The notes beneath the pieces were generated by a model. It was not told the DNA's origin, did no database searches, and saw only the letters and a list, made by a program, of their open reading frames with translations. Source: Scilla litardierei (lineage: Eukaryota > Streptophyta > Magnoliopsida > Asparagales > Asparagaceae). Taken from it: a stretch of DNA of 64,000 nt. The position numbers and the translations under genes are program-made. Shown piece after piece: positions 1-11,336 of the stretch; the first letter of the stretch is position 1; the number at the start of each line of letters is the position of its first letter. The DNA lies in assembly GCA_030789695.1 (NCBI GenBank), contig CM061133.1, positions 98,661,128 through 98,725,127 of the forward strand, read 5' to 3'.

Positions 1-1
1 A

Positions 2-298
2 TATGCTCATCCACATTATCATATGAACAATTATCATCATGCACCATATCATATGATTCCACCACCATTTCATCATGTGCCATATGCATATCCACGACAT
101 GCATCACGTAGAAATCAACAACGTATGCATGCTCCCAATAGGAATAGGGCTCCCAAAATATTCACTATTTGGGGCCCAAAGAACACCAATATGCATGAAA
201 AACAAGCTTACATGAATTCTTATTTCATGAATGTAGTGCATAATGATGATTATGTGGGAAAGTCTAAGTCCAATTGGACTTGGCTTCCAAAGGTCTAA
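2..298 (+). pseudogene. Sirevirus Gag C-terminal / Gag-protease linker fragment
   Basis: The frame is open from the window edge to a TAA at 296-298. It encodes a His-, Pro-, Tyr- and Asn-rich segment followed by a basic linker ending in WTWLPKV. In Sireviruses such a low-complexity linker with a W-x-P-K signature joins the Gag zinc knuckle to the protease. The protease just downstream is in another frame, and a TAG at 349-351 closes that frame on its 5' side, so Gag and Pol are no longer continuous. The upstream part of Gag is not in the window. Confidence 0.6.
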
Positions 299-351
299 TC
301 TTTAGGACCCAATGACCTTGGGTACCATGGAATGATATGTCTTATCTTTAG

Positions 352-3300
352 GTACTCAAGAAAAAGAAACGAAGCAAAAAATCCAAATTTAGCTCCAAGA
401 ATAATTGGATACTCGATAGCGGGTGTTCAAAACACATGACGGGTGATGCTCAATTGCTCTCAGGAGTGGTGCCCATTGCAAATGGGAACCGAGTCGTCTT
501 TGGAGGCAACGAGAGCGAAACCATCATTGGTGTTGGTAAAGTAGGTAATCCTTCTAAACCACTTATAAGTGATGTTTACCTTGTTAAAGGATTAAACCAC
601 AATCTTATTTCAATAAGCCAACTTTGTGACAAAGGTTACAAAGTTAGCTTTGCGAAAGGAATGTGTCATATTTTGAATAAAAATACTAATGATTTATTAT
701 TCTCTGGCACACGCCATAAGGATATTTATATATTAGATCTTCCAAAATCACATGAACAATGTCTCATTGCCAACACAAGTGAACAACACTTATGGCATCG
801 ACGTTTTGGTCATGTGAACTTTGGAACACTTTTTAAGCTTTCCAAGTTAAATTCTATTAAAGGATTTCCTAAGCTTGTCTTTCAAAAGAAAAGCTTTTGT
901 GACTCGTGTCAACGAGGAAAGCTTCCAAAATCGTCATTTAAACCTAAGAAAAGCATTTCTTCTAAGCGGCCTCTAGATCTTTTACATCTAGATCTTTTTG
1001 GGCCAACTAGAGTTGCTTCATTAGGAAATACACGATATGGACTTGTCATCGTTGATGACTTTTCTAGATTTACTTGGGTATTTTCCTTAAGTAATAAAAA
1101 TGATGCCTTTGAAAACTTCACAATATTTGTTAAGAAAGTACAAAATCTCATTGAAACCACCATTGTCACTATTCGTAGTGATCATAGAGGGGAATTTGAG
1201 AATGAGTCTTTCTCAAATTTTTGTGATGAAGTTGGTATTACTCACACCTTTTCTTTCCCTTGCGCACCCCCTCAAAATAGTGTTGTTGAGAGGAAGAATA
1301 GGACGCTAGTGGAATGTGCTCGCACTATGCTTGATGATAGCCAACTTGGCCATCAATTTTGGGCGGAAGCGGTACATACCACTTGCTACGTGTTTAATAG
1401 AATACTTTTGAGGCCCGGCACCAAACAAACTTGTTATGAATTTTTGTTAGGTAGATTGCCTCAAGTTAAACATTTTCGTGTTTTCGGTGCAAAATATTTT
1501 ATTAAGAACACGTATGGTAGTTTGGACAAATTTGATCCAAGGTCCGATGAGGGGATATTTGTTGGATATTCCTCCCGTAGCAAAGCCTACCGGATATACA
1601 ACAAACGAACCTCAACGATCGAGGAATCTCTTCATGTTTCATTTAATGAAGGTTTTGTTCCTACTAGAATTACTAATGATGATGACTCCATGGATGTCTT
1701 ATTTGATTCGATTGGTAATTCTAATTCTATTGATTCTATTGATACTAACCCTACTAAATCTTTTGAGAATGTTCCTAGTGATCAGGGAATTCCCAAACGG
1801 CTTCATACAGTTCGTGACCATTCCCATGAGCAAGTCATTGGCAACATACTTGATAGTGTCAAGACGAGATCTCAAGTCAACTACTTCGCTCATTGTGCCT
1901 TTGCCTCCTCAATAGAGCTAAAGAATATTAACGAAGCATGCGAAGATAGTGCTTGGATCCTTGCCATGGAGGAGGAACTCATTCAATTCGAGAGGAATGA
2001 GGTTTGGGAGCTTGTTCCATTGCCTTCGAAGAACCACACCGTTATAGGAACGAAGTGGATCTTCAAGAACAAGACCGAAGAAAACCAAATCGTCGTCCGA
2101 AACAAAGCTCGGTTAGTAGCTCAAGGCTACTGGCAAGTGGAAGGTATAGATTTCGAAGAATCCTTTGCTCCGGTAGCTAGATTAGAATCTATTAGATTGT
2201 TATTATCTTTTGCATGCCATAAAGATTTTAAACTCTTTCAAATGGATGTAAAAAGTGCGTTTTTAAATGGAGATGTTGTTGAGGAAGTTTACGTTTCTCA
2301 ACCTCCGGGTTTTATAAATGAAAAATTTCTAAATCATGTTTTTAAACTTAAGAAAGCACTTTACGGTTTGAGACAAGCTCCTCGGGCTTGGTATGACCGT
2401 CTAAAGAATTTTCTTTTGGATTTGGGTTTTAAAATGGGTGAAGTTGATTCTACATTATTTGTTAAGCATTCGAATAATGATATTATTTTAGTTCAAATTT
2501 ATGTTGATGATATCATTTTTGGTGCTACTAACTTCACTCTTTGCGAAGAGTTTTCTAATGTTATGAAGGATCAAATTGAGATGAGCCACATGGGTGAGCT
2601 CAAATATTTCTTAGGTCTCCAAATTCGCCAAATGAACGATGCAATCTTCATCCACCAAACCAAGTACACAGTGGAGTTTCTAAATCGATTTGGAATGGAG
2701 AATGCCTCAGGCAAGAAGACTTCAATGAGCACTAATACACATCTTGATAAGGATTCGGGTGGCAAAGATGTAGACATTCGTCTATATCGAGGTATGATAG
2801 GTAGTTTATTATATCTTACTACTAGTAGGCCCGATATTATGTTTGCTGTAAGGGTATGTGCTCGTTATCAGTCTCAACCTAAGGAATCTCACTTAGTAGC
2901 GGTAAAACGTATTTTCCGTTATTTAAGTTACACACTCGACTTCGGATTACTTTATCCAAAGTCTAGCACATATGAGTTAATCTCATACAGTGACACAGAT
3001 TATGCGTGATGCAAATCCGACAGGAAAAGTACTAGTGGCACTTGCCATTTTATAGGAAATTCTCTTGTCTCTTGGTTTTCCAAGAAGCAGAATTCCGTAT
3101 CACTTTCAACCACTGAGGCGGAATATATTGCCGTCAATGCTGCGTGTGCTCAGGTTCTTTGGATGAGACACACTCTTAAAGACTTTGGTATAAACTGTGA
3201 TACTTGCCCTATCATGATGGACAACCAAAGCGCAATATGTCTCTCTAAGAATCTGGTACACCATTCCCGTTCTAAACACATAGATGTCCGTCACCATTTC

Positions 3301-3450
3301 TTAGATGATCATGTTGCTAAAAAGGACATCATTTTAGTGTACGTTGAAACACAGAAGCAAATCGCCGATATTTTCACGAAACCACTCAAGGAAGACTCCT
3401 TTGTGCGATTACGTCGAGAATTGGGGATTATGGGTGAATCCGAGCTTTAG
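352..3450 (+). pseudogene. pol: Sirevirus Pol: protease, integrase, reverse transcriptase, RNase H
   Basis: This is the Copia polyprotein that cleaves Gag-Pol, copies the RNA and inserts the cDNA. Seen in order: protease active site [11 protein letters not shown] (DSG at about 415); a pre-integrase His/Cys domain (HLWHRRFGH...CDSCQRGK, about 790-930); integrase core with LHLDLFGP, the [11 protein letters not shown] stretch (usually GGEF) and [11 protein letters not shown]; reverse transcriptase with [12 protein letters not shown] and an intact YVDD (about 2500); and RNase H. One TGA at 3007-3009 interrupts RNase H, and the same frame then runs to TAG at 3448-3450. Protein similarity continues through the TGA (DYA then CKSDRKSTSG), so this is a single nonsense change where a Gly codon is usual. 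Apart from it and the broken Gag junction the ORF is intact. Confidence 0.9.
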
Positions 3451-4233
3451 GATTCATTTTGTTCAATAATCTTGCATGCTAATAAATTTCGTTTATATAT
3501 GCTCATGCTAGATGTATTGGGATTTTTTTCTGGAATTTTGGTTGAATTTTTGGAATTTATGCTCGAATTATTCATGAACGTCAAATTTAAGATTTTCGAT
3601 GTTTAATGGGGTAGTATAATGATGTATGAGAGTATTTCGATGTATCGTCCCAGTGAGATTAGGAGAGAACTCAAAATTTCTACATTTCAAATTTTTGGAC
3701 TCTATTAGTCGGTCCAAGTTCATTGGCCAACCGACTAGATTCAGTTCTAGTCGGTCAGTGAATGAACTTAGACCGACTAACTCTTGCTCAAAATTTGGCT
3801 TCAGTTATTGTTTGCACTTAGTCGATTCATGTTCATTGACCGACCGACTAGATTGCAATCTAGTCGGTCAGCGCTTGAACTGTGACCGACTAAATGCACA
3901 GGGGCTGTTGCGTCTTTTGGCATTCCGATCATTTTTATTCTCTCCGTACCGATTAGATCTCATTCTAATCGGTGCCTATCTCCTCTCTAACCCCCTAAAC
4001 CCCCGAAACCCCTCACTCTCCTCCGCTATCTCCGTCCGGCCATCTCCGCCGTTTGCCATCGATCCCTAGCCGATCAATATCCTCCTCCACCTAGGTATCT
4101 CCTTCTCTCAGCATTTTTAGGGTTTCATTCTAGGTTTATCTTCTTTTTCCGTCGACCTAGGGTTTGTGTTAGGGTTTTAGTTTTCGATCTCTATCGATCT
4201 CGTGCGTCGTTTGAGCGTTGTCTTATCTCGATT
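3451..4233 (+). other. Sirevirus spacer between pol and the env-like ORF
   Basis: This stretch is non-coding. It holds two palindrome units (3704-3891), then a looser inverted repeat of ACCGATTAGA with TCTAATCGGT near 3946-3973. A pyrimidine-rich, leader-like stretch with several CTAGGGTTT motifs leads to the ATG at 4234. No clear TATA box is seen. The arrangement resembles a promoter and 5' leader for the env-like ORF, but that is inference. Confidence 0.6.
3704..3891 (+). repeat. Two copies of the TAGTCGGTC/GACCGACTA palindrome unit, internal Sirevirus copy
   Basis: Each unit reads TTAGTCGGTC, a loop of about 15-20 bp, GACCGACTAG, a short loop, CTAGTCGGTC, about 15-20 bp, GACCGACTA. Units start near 3704 and 3818, a period of about 114 bp. 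The second unit begins with the variant TTAGTCGATT. The same unit is arrayed in this element's LTR (14732-15232) and in the Gypsy LTRs at 46065-46483 and 53240-53656. Confidence 0.9.
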
Positions 4234-5371
4234 ATGGCGAAGACTCGTATTCCTATCCGTCCATCTAGTCCGTCTGCTATGACCGTCGAGTCACCTCCTA
4301 CGGACCCCCCTCAACCCAAACGCCGAGCCAAAACGACCCATCCATCGTCTTCTTTGCCTCCTCTTAAGAAGAAGAGGACGACGACCGCTAAGCCTAGATC
4401 TCAACCCAAGCCTAGGAAACAGACCGTGTCTCCAGCTTCATTTCGTGCTCCCACTCCTCCCGGTGCTTCTGATTCCGACACCGAGTATATTCCCGAGTCT
4501 AAGCCTACCGCTAGGGCTCCTACTCCTCCTCCTCAATCTAGCACTCGTCCGACTTCTAGCACTCGACCATCTAAGGGGAAGGCTCTCATGCCAGTGGGCG
4601 GTGTCGATATATCGTTGTGTCGCGATGACCCGTTGTGTCTCGCGGCTTACAACCGTATTGAGCACTGTCCTCTGCTATTGGAGCACTTCGTTCAGTTCTC
4701 CGATTTTCCACATCTCGCCGATCTTCTTTCCCATAGCAGCCTCATCGACTATCTTCGCCATGACCCCAAGGCGAACCCTCACCCGTACCCCCATCTTGTC
4801 AAGCTTTTCTATGCGAATCGTGTCCGGGGTCAGTATGACGAGACCCATTCCATTGAGACGACTGTCTTGGGGACACTGATTGTCATCACGGCAAAAATCT
4901 TAGGGGATTTGATAGGTGTCTCCTCTTCTGGCCTTCTTCCTGTCGATATCTCTGTCGATGATATTTCTGACCTTGACCAGACCATGCTCGCCGAAATGTT
5001 CCATGTGATCCCTCCTGCCATGATTGGCGTCCCATCAAAATCTTTCAAGCCAAATGCCTGGGTTCTTAACCTTATCCTGAAGTCGTGCCTCCTTCCGAAG
5101 TACGGCTCTTCGAGCTTGCCTTCCCAGCCATTCCTTAAGCTGATCTATGCTCTCTTCATGGGGAGCGAGATCAATTGGGCTAGGATTATTCTTGATAAGA
5201 TGGACTCTTTCGAATGTATCCGAAAGTCCACAAAATCAGCTCACATCTCATATCCCTACCTTTTGACCCTCGTCTTTCGTCACTTCAAGGTCCCTCTCCC
5301 TCCCGATGATAAGCGTCCTCTTGGTCCTCCTCTGAATGCGACGGCCGTCAAGAAGTCTCTTGCGGCACTTC
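4234..5371 (+). pseudogene. Sirevirus env-like ORF, N-terminal 379 codons (split by copia-2)
   Basis: The ORF starts at ATG 4234 and is open to the copia-2 insertion. The first 120 or so residues are Pro-, Ser-, Thr- and Lys/Arg-rich with basic patches (KRRAK, KKKR) and look disordered. Residues 130-379 form a globular, leucine-rich domain resembling the 'putative plant transposon protein' domain found in many plant annotations and in the third ORF of env-like Copia elements. I see no confident signal peptide or transmembrane segment, so an envelope role is not supported by the sequence itself. Known family context: Sireviruses often carry such an ORF 3' of pol, with no proven function. With one TSD copy removed, the frame continues exactly at 12903. 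Confidence 0.7.
5367..5371. repeat. Target-site duplication of copia-2, left copy (ACTTC)
   Basis: ACTTC precedes the 5' LTR; GCTTC at 12898-12902 follows the 3' LTR. Four of five bases match, and removing the element with one copy restores the env-like reading frame. Confidence 0.8.
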
Positions 5372-5901
5372 TGTTGGATATGGACGACATGTATACACCC
5401 ATGAGGGGATGTATGATGGTCTATGGACCTCGGATGTCGCGTACATGAAAGCATGTACGAAGGGAACCTTTTCATGTGTGAAAAGGACCACTCGATAAGT
5501 GGAAAAAGTCACTTTATAAGTGCATAAAGGCACTTGATAAGTGAATGAATAAGAGGATAAGTAAAAGGGCTAATATAGGCTAATAAGCTTATATTTAGTT
5601 ATTTCCTACAATAACTACCCCTAGAGCCTATAAATAGGACCCAATGGTAAGGCTTTTACACCATTCCATCCATGCCATAAGTTTGCATAAGGCAACTTAT
5701 GTTCTTCTTCTCCATTTCCATTAAATTCTTCTTCTAAATAGAGATTTAGACGGTGAAACGTTGCTTCGATCCTCCGTGACGAAGTACCGACCGTTGTGGC
5801 AAATCCGAGGGCGAAGTTCAGAGACTACGGTGCCGCGTACGTGAACGTAAGTCTCTCCTCTTCATTCGATCCTAACATCATCGTTTTGACAGGATCCCAC
5901 A
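5372..5901 (+). repeat. copia-2 5' LTR
   Basis: It begins TGTTGGATATGG and ends GGATCCCACA (TG...CA), directly followed by the PBS. It matches 12368-12897 along its full 530 bp. Confidence 0.93.
5629..5636 (+). promoter_or_regulatory. TATA box in copia-2 LTR
   Basis: TATAAATA lies mid-LTR and is conserved at 12625-12632 in the 3' LTR. It is the likely start of the U3/R boundary and the genomic RNA. Confidence 0.65.
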
Positions 5902-5902
5902 T

Positions 5903-5914
5903 TGGTATCAGAGC
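5903..5914 (+). other. copia-2 primer-binding site (initiator tRNA-Met)
   Basis: TGGTATCAGAGC begins one base after the 5' LTR. It is complementary to the 3' end of plant initiator tRNA-Met, the usual Copia minus-strand primer. Confidence 0.92.
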
Positions 5915-6359
5915 CATACGGGTTTGCCCCGGTCTCATCGATGAACGAGTTGTTATCTTTTTCACGAATGAGTTTCCTACCATTATGGATATGGTAGGAG
6001 CGCATCGTGACGGAGAGAATCGCAGCAGTTGTTCTTTTCACGTTAGGGTCTTCTGTCATTACGGATATGGCAGGAACTCTCCGTGACGGGAAGAACTGAC
6101 CGTTCATCTCGCCAAACTCGCACTCTTCATGGATGCTGAGTCTCCATTCAATAGAGAATGTGAACTCTCTTCATGTGGAGCGTGAAGTTTGCGGCCTTGA
6201 AAGTGTGTTATTTTTCATTTTGGCACACAGCCATTAAAGAATAACTACTTTCGAGACGAACGGGTGTTTCATCGGAGAAGACGATGGTGGATACAAAAAT
6301 TCTCAACGAAGAAGATGACCTCTTTGGTGTATGATCGCCATGGCCATATGGGCCATGGA

Positions 6360-6870
6360 GGCTATGCACCCCCCTCCCCATGCGGAGGGGGTTGGCTACG
6401 ACCAAATGACAAGCAAGACCCCCCTCCGGGAGGGGGGGTGTGCAAACCGGACCCCAAAGGAAGGGGAGGCCGGCCATGGCCAAGGGGCCATGGCCGACAT
6501 GCACATGGCCTTGGCCGGCCCTGGCCTCTGCCAGGGCCTGGCCGGCCCTGGCAGAGGCCAGGGCTGGGCGCCCCCCGGCCTCTGCCAGAGCCAATGCCGG
6601 CCCTGGCAGAGGCCAGGGCAGGGCTCCCTGGCCTCTGCCAGGGCCTGGCCGGCCAGAGGGAGCACTGGCCTTCGGCCAGGGCCTGGCCGGCCTTAGGCCA
6701 GGGCCTAGCTGGCCAGAGGGCCGGCCAGAGGGAGCCCTGGCCGACCTTCGGCCAGGGCCAGGCCGGCCCTGGCCGAGGCTGAGGCCGGTCCTGGCATCGG
6801 CCAGGGCCGGGCCAAGTCGAGGAGCCCTACGGTGCCGGTGATTTCGGCCCCGGCCACCTGCATGGCCGGT
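6360..6870 (+). repeat. Extremely GC-rich palindromic block in the copia-2 leader
   Basis: About 500 bp between PBS and Gag is dominated by permutations of GGCCAGGGCCTGGCCGGCC and CCCTGGCAGAGGCCAGGGC. The left edge has paired C-runs and G-runs (CCCCCCTCC...GGAGGGGG, CCCCCCTCCGGGAGGGGGG). The motifs are self-complementary, so the RNA leader would fold strongly. Long ORFs on both strands are a by-product of composition and have no family resemblance. Confidence 0.9.
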
Positions 6871-7262
6871 CCATACGGGACCAGTGGCAGTTGCATACGG
6901 CAAAACCCCCTACTTTGGGGAATCCTGTCTTGGCACGGCCACGGCTCGACCCCGGCAATGGCCGGGGAAGACCATTACCTCCCGCTGTAAAATACGTTTG
7001 CAAAATACGTTTGAAAAATACATTTTCAAAATACGTTTTTCAAAAACGCTTTTCCACTGCAAGTACTATAAGAGTACTATTGTTTGATAAGTGAGGGGAA
7101 AATATTGAAAGTTGTTCTAGATGGTGATTGGAATCATAGAGACCTTTCCGATTCTAGAGCAACATCTTCAATATTTTTCGAAAGTAACTTATCAAATGAA
7201 AACTTTATGCAATGTTTTTGATCAAACTTGTTTTATGTCATTTGCAGCATTTTAAAACTGAA
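6871..7262 (+). other. copia-2 leader, AT-rich part before Gag
   Basis: This is non-coding. It contains a short tandem reiteration of AAAATACGTTT-like units (about 6990-7045) and an inverted repeat around TTCTAGA...TCTAGAGCAAC (7115-7166). No upstream gene is seen. Confidence 0.5.
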
Positions 7263-8094
7263 ATGTCTTCTGCTGCTAAGAACATCGTCGCTGAGTTAAA
7301 CAAAGGTGAAAAACTCAACGGTGATAATTACAAACTATGGTCCATGAAAATACAATATGTTCTAGAGGACCAAGATGTGCTCGAAACTCTGAAGAACATA
7401 ATGATTGAACCAGAGTTGGGCACTACGGCCCAACACAGAAGAGACAAGGAAGCTTTCGATGCTTGGTCTCGGAAGAACAAGATTGCTCGCATTACGTTGT
7501 TGTTCAGTATGGCCGATGACATAATGCGCATCTTCCGAGAGCATGACCTAGCCATGGACATATGGTCCAAGCTAGAGGAGAAGTTTGGTGGCACCTCGGT
7601 GTCCAAACTTCGTTATTTAACTATAAGATTCGATTTGTACAAGAAACATCCAGATCATTCCATGGGAAAGCATCTGCGACATATGGCGAATCTCATCTCA
7701 GAGTTAAAGGATGCAGGTCATATGCTCACTGATGAGCAACAAATCCAAGCAGTCATACGTTCCCTACCAAATGGGTGGGACCAAATGAAGATGCATCTTA
7801 CTCATAATGAGAGCATCAAGAACTTCAGCGATGTTTCTAAGCACCTCGAGTTAGAGGAAGAGCGGCTTGCGACCGCCAAGCCAAGTGCAGAAGTGCACAT
7901 GGTTGCTAATTCCTCACACGGGGGAAAGAACGGAAAAATCGTTCGAAGTTTACTAATGAATGTAATAAGCAACCAGAGTCTACCAAGAAACTCAAACATA
8001 AGGGTGGGCACAAGAAATGGCACAAGAAGGACTTGAAGAAGATCAAGTGTTTCAAGTGCAACAAGTTAGGTCACTATGCTCGTTCATGTACGAG
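7263..8094 (+). pseudogene. gag: copia-2 Gag
   Basis: The start MSSAAKNIVAELNKGEKLNG at ATG 7263 is typical of plant Copia Gag. A Gag domain of about 200 residues follows (LTIRFDLYKKH, HLRHMANLISELKDAG, VIRSLPNGWD, HLELEEERL), and then a CCHC zinc knuckle CFKCNKLGHYARSC (about 8047-8088) for RNA binding. A one-base frameshift near 7925-7935 separates the Gag domain from the basic linker and knuckle, which continue in another frame. In Copia elements Gag and Pol are normally one ORF, and the downstream frame runs straight into the protease. The capsid role is family knowledge. Confidence 0.88.
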
Positions 8095-11000
8095 TGGAGG
8101 TGATGAGGTAACTTGTAATAATACTAGTTACATATGTGTTTCTAGTTCAGTATTTCTTGTAGAATCTAATCCTTTTTGGATAATTGATTCAGGTGCCACC
8201 GACCACATAGCAAGGGACAGACAGTCCTTCGTGGAGTATCACCGGATACCCCAAGGAACGAAGTGGATCTATGTAGGAAAAAACACATGTGTTGAAGTGA
8301 AAGGCGTTGGGACATGCAAGCTCGTCTTGGACAACGGCCACACTATCCTACTTCATGATGTTCTCTTCGCTCCGGATATTCGAAGGAATATTATATTTGT
8401 GGTCGTTTTAATGGGTCTTGGTTATAGTTGGTTCTTTCATAGTTGTAAAGTGGACTTGTCTTGTAATAATTCTTTAATTGGTTCTGGGTATGTTTTCAAA
8501 GGATTTGTTGTATTAAATACAATGTATGATTCCTCATTTTATAATGAAAATTTCCTTGTTGCAAATTCATCAAATTATGAGTCAGATGTAATTTGTTGGC
8601 ATGCAAGGCTTGGTCACATTGGACCAACACGAATGGATAGACTTGCCAAACATGGCCTTCTATCTAATGTTTCAATGGTCGAAATGTCGACTTGCGAACA
8701 TTGCCTTATAGGGAAATCTTGTCGGAAGCCGTTTGGAACCGGCACAAGGGCCGAGGTTCCATTACAGCTCATCCATTCGGACATATGTGGTCCGATGAAT
8801 GTCAAGACAAGACGCGGGAAGTCCTATTTCATCACTTTTATTGATGACTTCACCCGATTCGGTCATATCTATTTGATATCCCACAAAAGTGAAGCATTAA
8901 CCTGCTTTAAAACTATATGAGTTTGGTGAAAAATCAATTAGATCGCAAGATTAAGGTCTTACGAACCGATAGAGGCGGTGAATATCAATCAACAAGTTTT
9001 AAGGAACTTTGTGATGAAAAAGGCATAGTTCATCAGGTAACTATGCCTTATACTCCGCAACAAAATGGTGTTGCAGAAAGGAGGAATAGGACTTTAATGG
9101 AAATGGTCTGTTCAATGATGGCGCAAGCCAACTTGCCAATCACCTTTTGGGGTGATGCATTATTGACGGCCGCTTTCATTTTAAACCGCGTACCCTCGAA
9201 ATCAGTTAGCTCCACTCCTTATGAGTTGTGGAACCAAAGGTCTCCTGAATTAAGCATTTTAAAACCTTGGGGATGTGCATCCTATGCACATATTTTCTCC
9301 CATAAGTATGGCAAACTTGGGCCAAGGGGGAGGAAATGTATCTTTATACGATACGCAGAAAACTCCAAAGGTTATGTTTTCATTGGTAAGGAAGACAATG
9401 GAGGACTAATTGAATTTAAGTCGAGGGATGTCACTTTCTTGGAAAACGAGTTTCCAAGACAGGGCGAGATAAGTCAGGACTTATCTCTATTTGAGATTTA
9501 TGATCAAGAGGGATTACCTCATTCGAGTGGGAGAATTCTTGGTGAAGACGAAAATACGTTTCAACCTTCACCAATGGATGATACGAATGATGCGAATCCT
9601 ATTCCATACGGGAATAATGATCTAAGTGGGAGCATTTCTAACGACATTCCAAGTGGGAGTGATATTAGAATTGATCTAAATTCGAGTCAACAAGGACTTG
9701 AAGAATCCCAAATACGACGTAGTAGTCGTACAAGGTTAGCTCCTCTAAGATTTGAGGATGAATTCCCACAAACCTTTATGACTTTACTACAAGAAGATGA
9801 CGAGCCTGCTACTTTCAAACAGGCCGTATCATGCCCTGCAAAAGACAAATGGATAGAAGCGATGAAGGAGGAATTAGAATCCATGAAAGTTAACCAAGTC
9901 TGGGACTTGGTTGACTTACCCAGATGATGTAGAGCTATTGGGAACAAATGGGTTCTCAAGATCAAGCATAAGGCTGATGGCTCTATAAACAGATATAAAG
10001 CTCGCCTTGTCGCAAAAGGTTTTACGCAACAGGAAGGGATAGAATACGAAGAGACCTTCTCACCTGTTGTGCGTTTTACCTCGATTCGATTGATTCTGGC
10101 TATGGTAGCTTGCTTAGACCTCGAATTATATCAAATGGATGTAAAGACTGCCTTTCTCAATGGAGAATTGGACGAGGTGATCTATATGGAACAACCAACA
10201 GGGTTTGTAAATGAAGGAAACGAACATAAGGTTTGTAAACTTCGTAAGTCCATATATGGTCTTAAACAATCCTCGAGGCAATGGTATATACGATTTCAAG
10301 AAGTTGTCTTATCAAATGGTTTTTCCATGCTTGATGAAGATAACTGTGTATATATCAAGAGGATTAAGAGCAAGTATGTTATTATGTCTCTATATGTAGA
10401 TGTCATTTTAATAGCCGGAAATGACAAGGGCTTTGTGATGGATATCAAGGCTTGGCTTTCATCAGTTTTTGAGATGAAAGACATGGGAGAAGCCGCATAT
10501 ATCCTTGGAGTTAAGATTTCAAGGAATCGTTCGAAGAAACTTCTCTCTCTTTCACAAGAGACTTATATAAAGAAGGTTCTAGAACGTTTTAATATGCAGG
10601 ACTGCAAGTCCATTGATACTCCTATAAGCAAATGCGATAATTTATGTCTGAAATCATGTCCAAAGAACCAAAAGGAAAAGGAAATTATGGAAAAAGTTCC
10701 ATATTCCAGTGCAGCTGGTAGTCTTATGTACGCTATGATGTGTACAAGACCGGACATCTATTTTGCCGTTGAAATGGTAAGTCGTTACCAATCCAATCTA
10801 GGGCAAGTACACTGGAAAGCGGTTAAGAGAATAATGTGGTATCTTAAAGGAACTGCAGACTATGCTTTATGCTATCAAGGAGATGCCTTGAGGCTCGAAG
10901 GCTACACTGATGCTGATTGGGCTGGTGATCTCGATGAGCGACGATCGACCTCAGGATATGTTTTTCTACTCGGATCTGGAGTAGCAAGAAACAATCATGC

Positions 11001-11336
11001 ATCGCACTTTCAACTATGGAAGCCGAGTTTGTAGCATTTAGCATGGCAGTCCAAGAAGCTGTTTGGATTAGGAAGTTCTTAGACAGGCTAATTGATGCAA
11101 GTGACTCAGGTGCTGTACCTATACACAGTGACAGTCAAGCATCTATAGCCTATGTCAAAGATCCAAAATTCCATTATAAGACCAAACACATTGATATCCG
11201 CTACAAATTTGCAAAAGACTATGATAAGACCAAGAAGGTAGACATTAGGTACATATCTACGCATGAGATGATAGCGGATCCGCTTACGAAGGCGATCCCC
11301 AGAGATGTGTTTTACAAACACTTATCATCTCAATGA
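8095..11336 (+). pseudogene. pol: copia-2 Pol: protease, integrase, reverse transcriptase (YVDV), RNase H
   Basis: Seen in order: protease IIDSGATDH (DSG near 8186); pre-integrase CWHARLGH...CEHCLIGK; integrase HSDICGP, RTDRGGEY and QQNGVAERRNRT; reverse transcriptase YQMDVKTAFLNGELDE; RNase H ending IADPLTKAIPRDVF at 11336. Lesions are a one-base frameshift near 8905-8917 between the two integrase aspartates, a TGA at 9925-9927 before the reverse transcriptase, and a small frame-changing deletion near 10983 in RNase H that removes a segment usually present (ISW). The catalytic YVDD reads YVDV, with Val codon GTC at 10402-10404, so the enzyme would be dead even with the frames intact. Confidence 0.9.

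Noticed and set aside
5847..5892. GTAAGT...TTTTGACAG inside the copia-2 LTR looks like an intron, also in the 3' LTR
   Set aside because: At 46 bp it is shorter than functional plant introns usually are, and no coding frame needs it.
6208..6903. Long ORFs on both strands over the GC-rich leader
   Set aside because: Stops are rare in GC-rich repeats; the products are Pro/Gly/Ala/Arg reiterations without any domain, and frames overlap on both strands.
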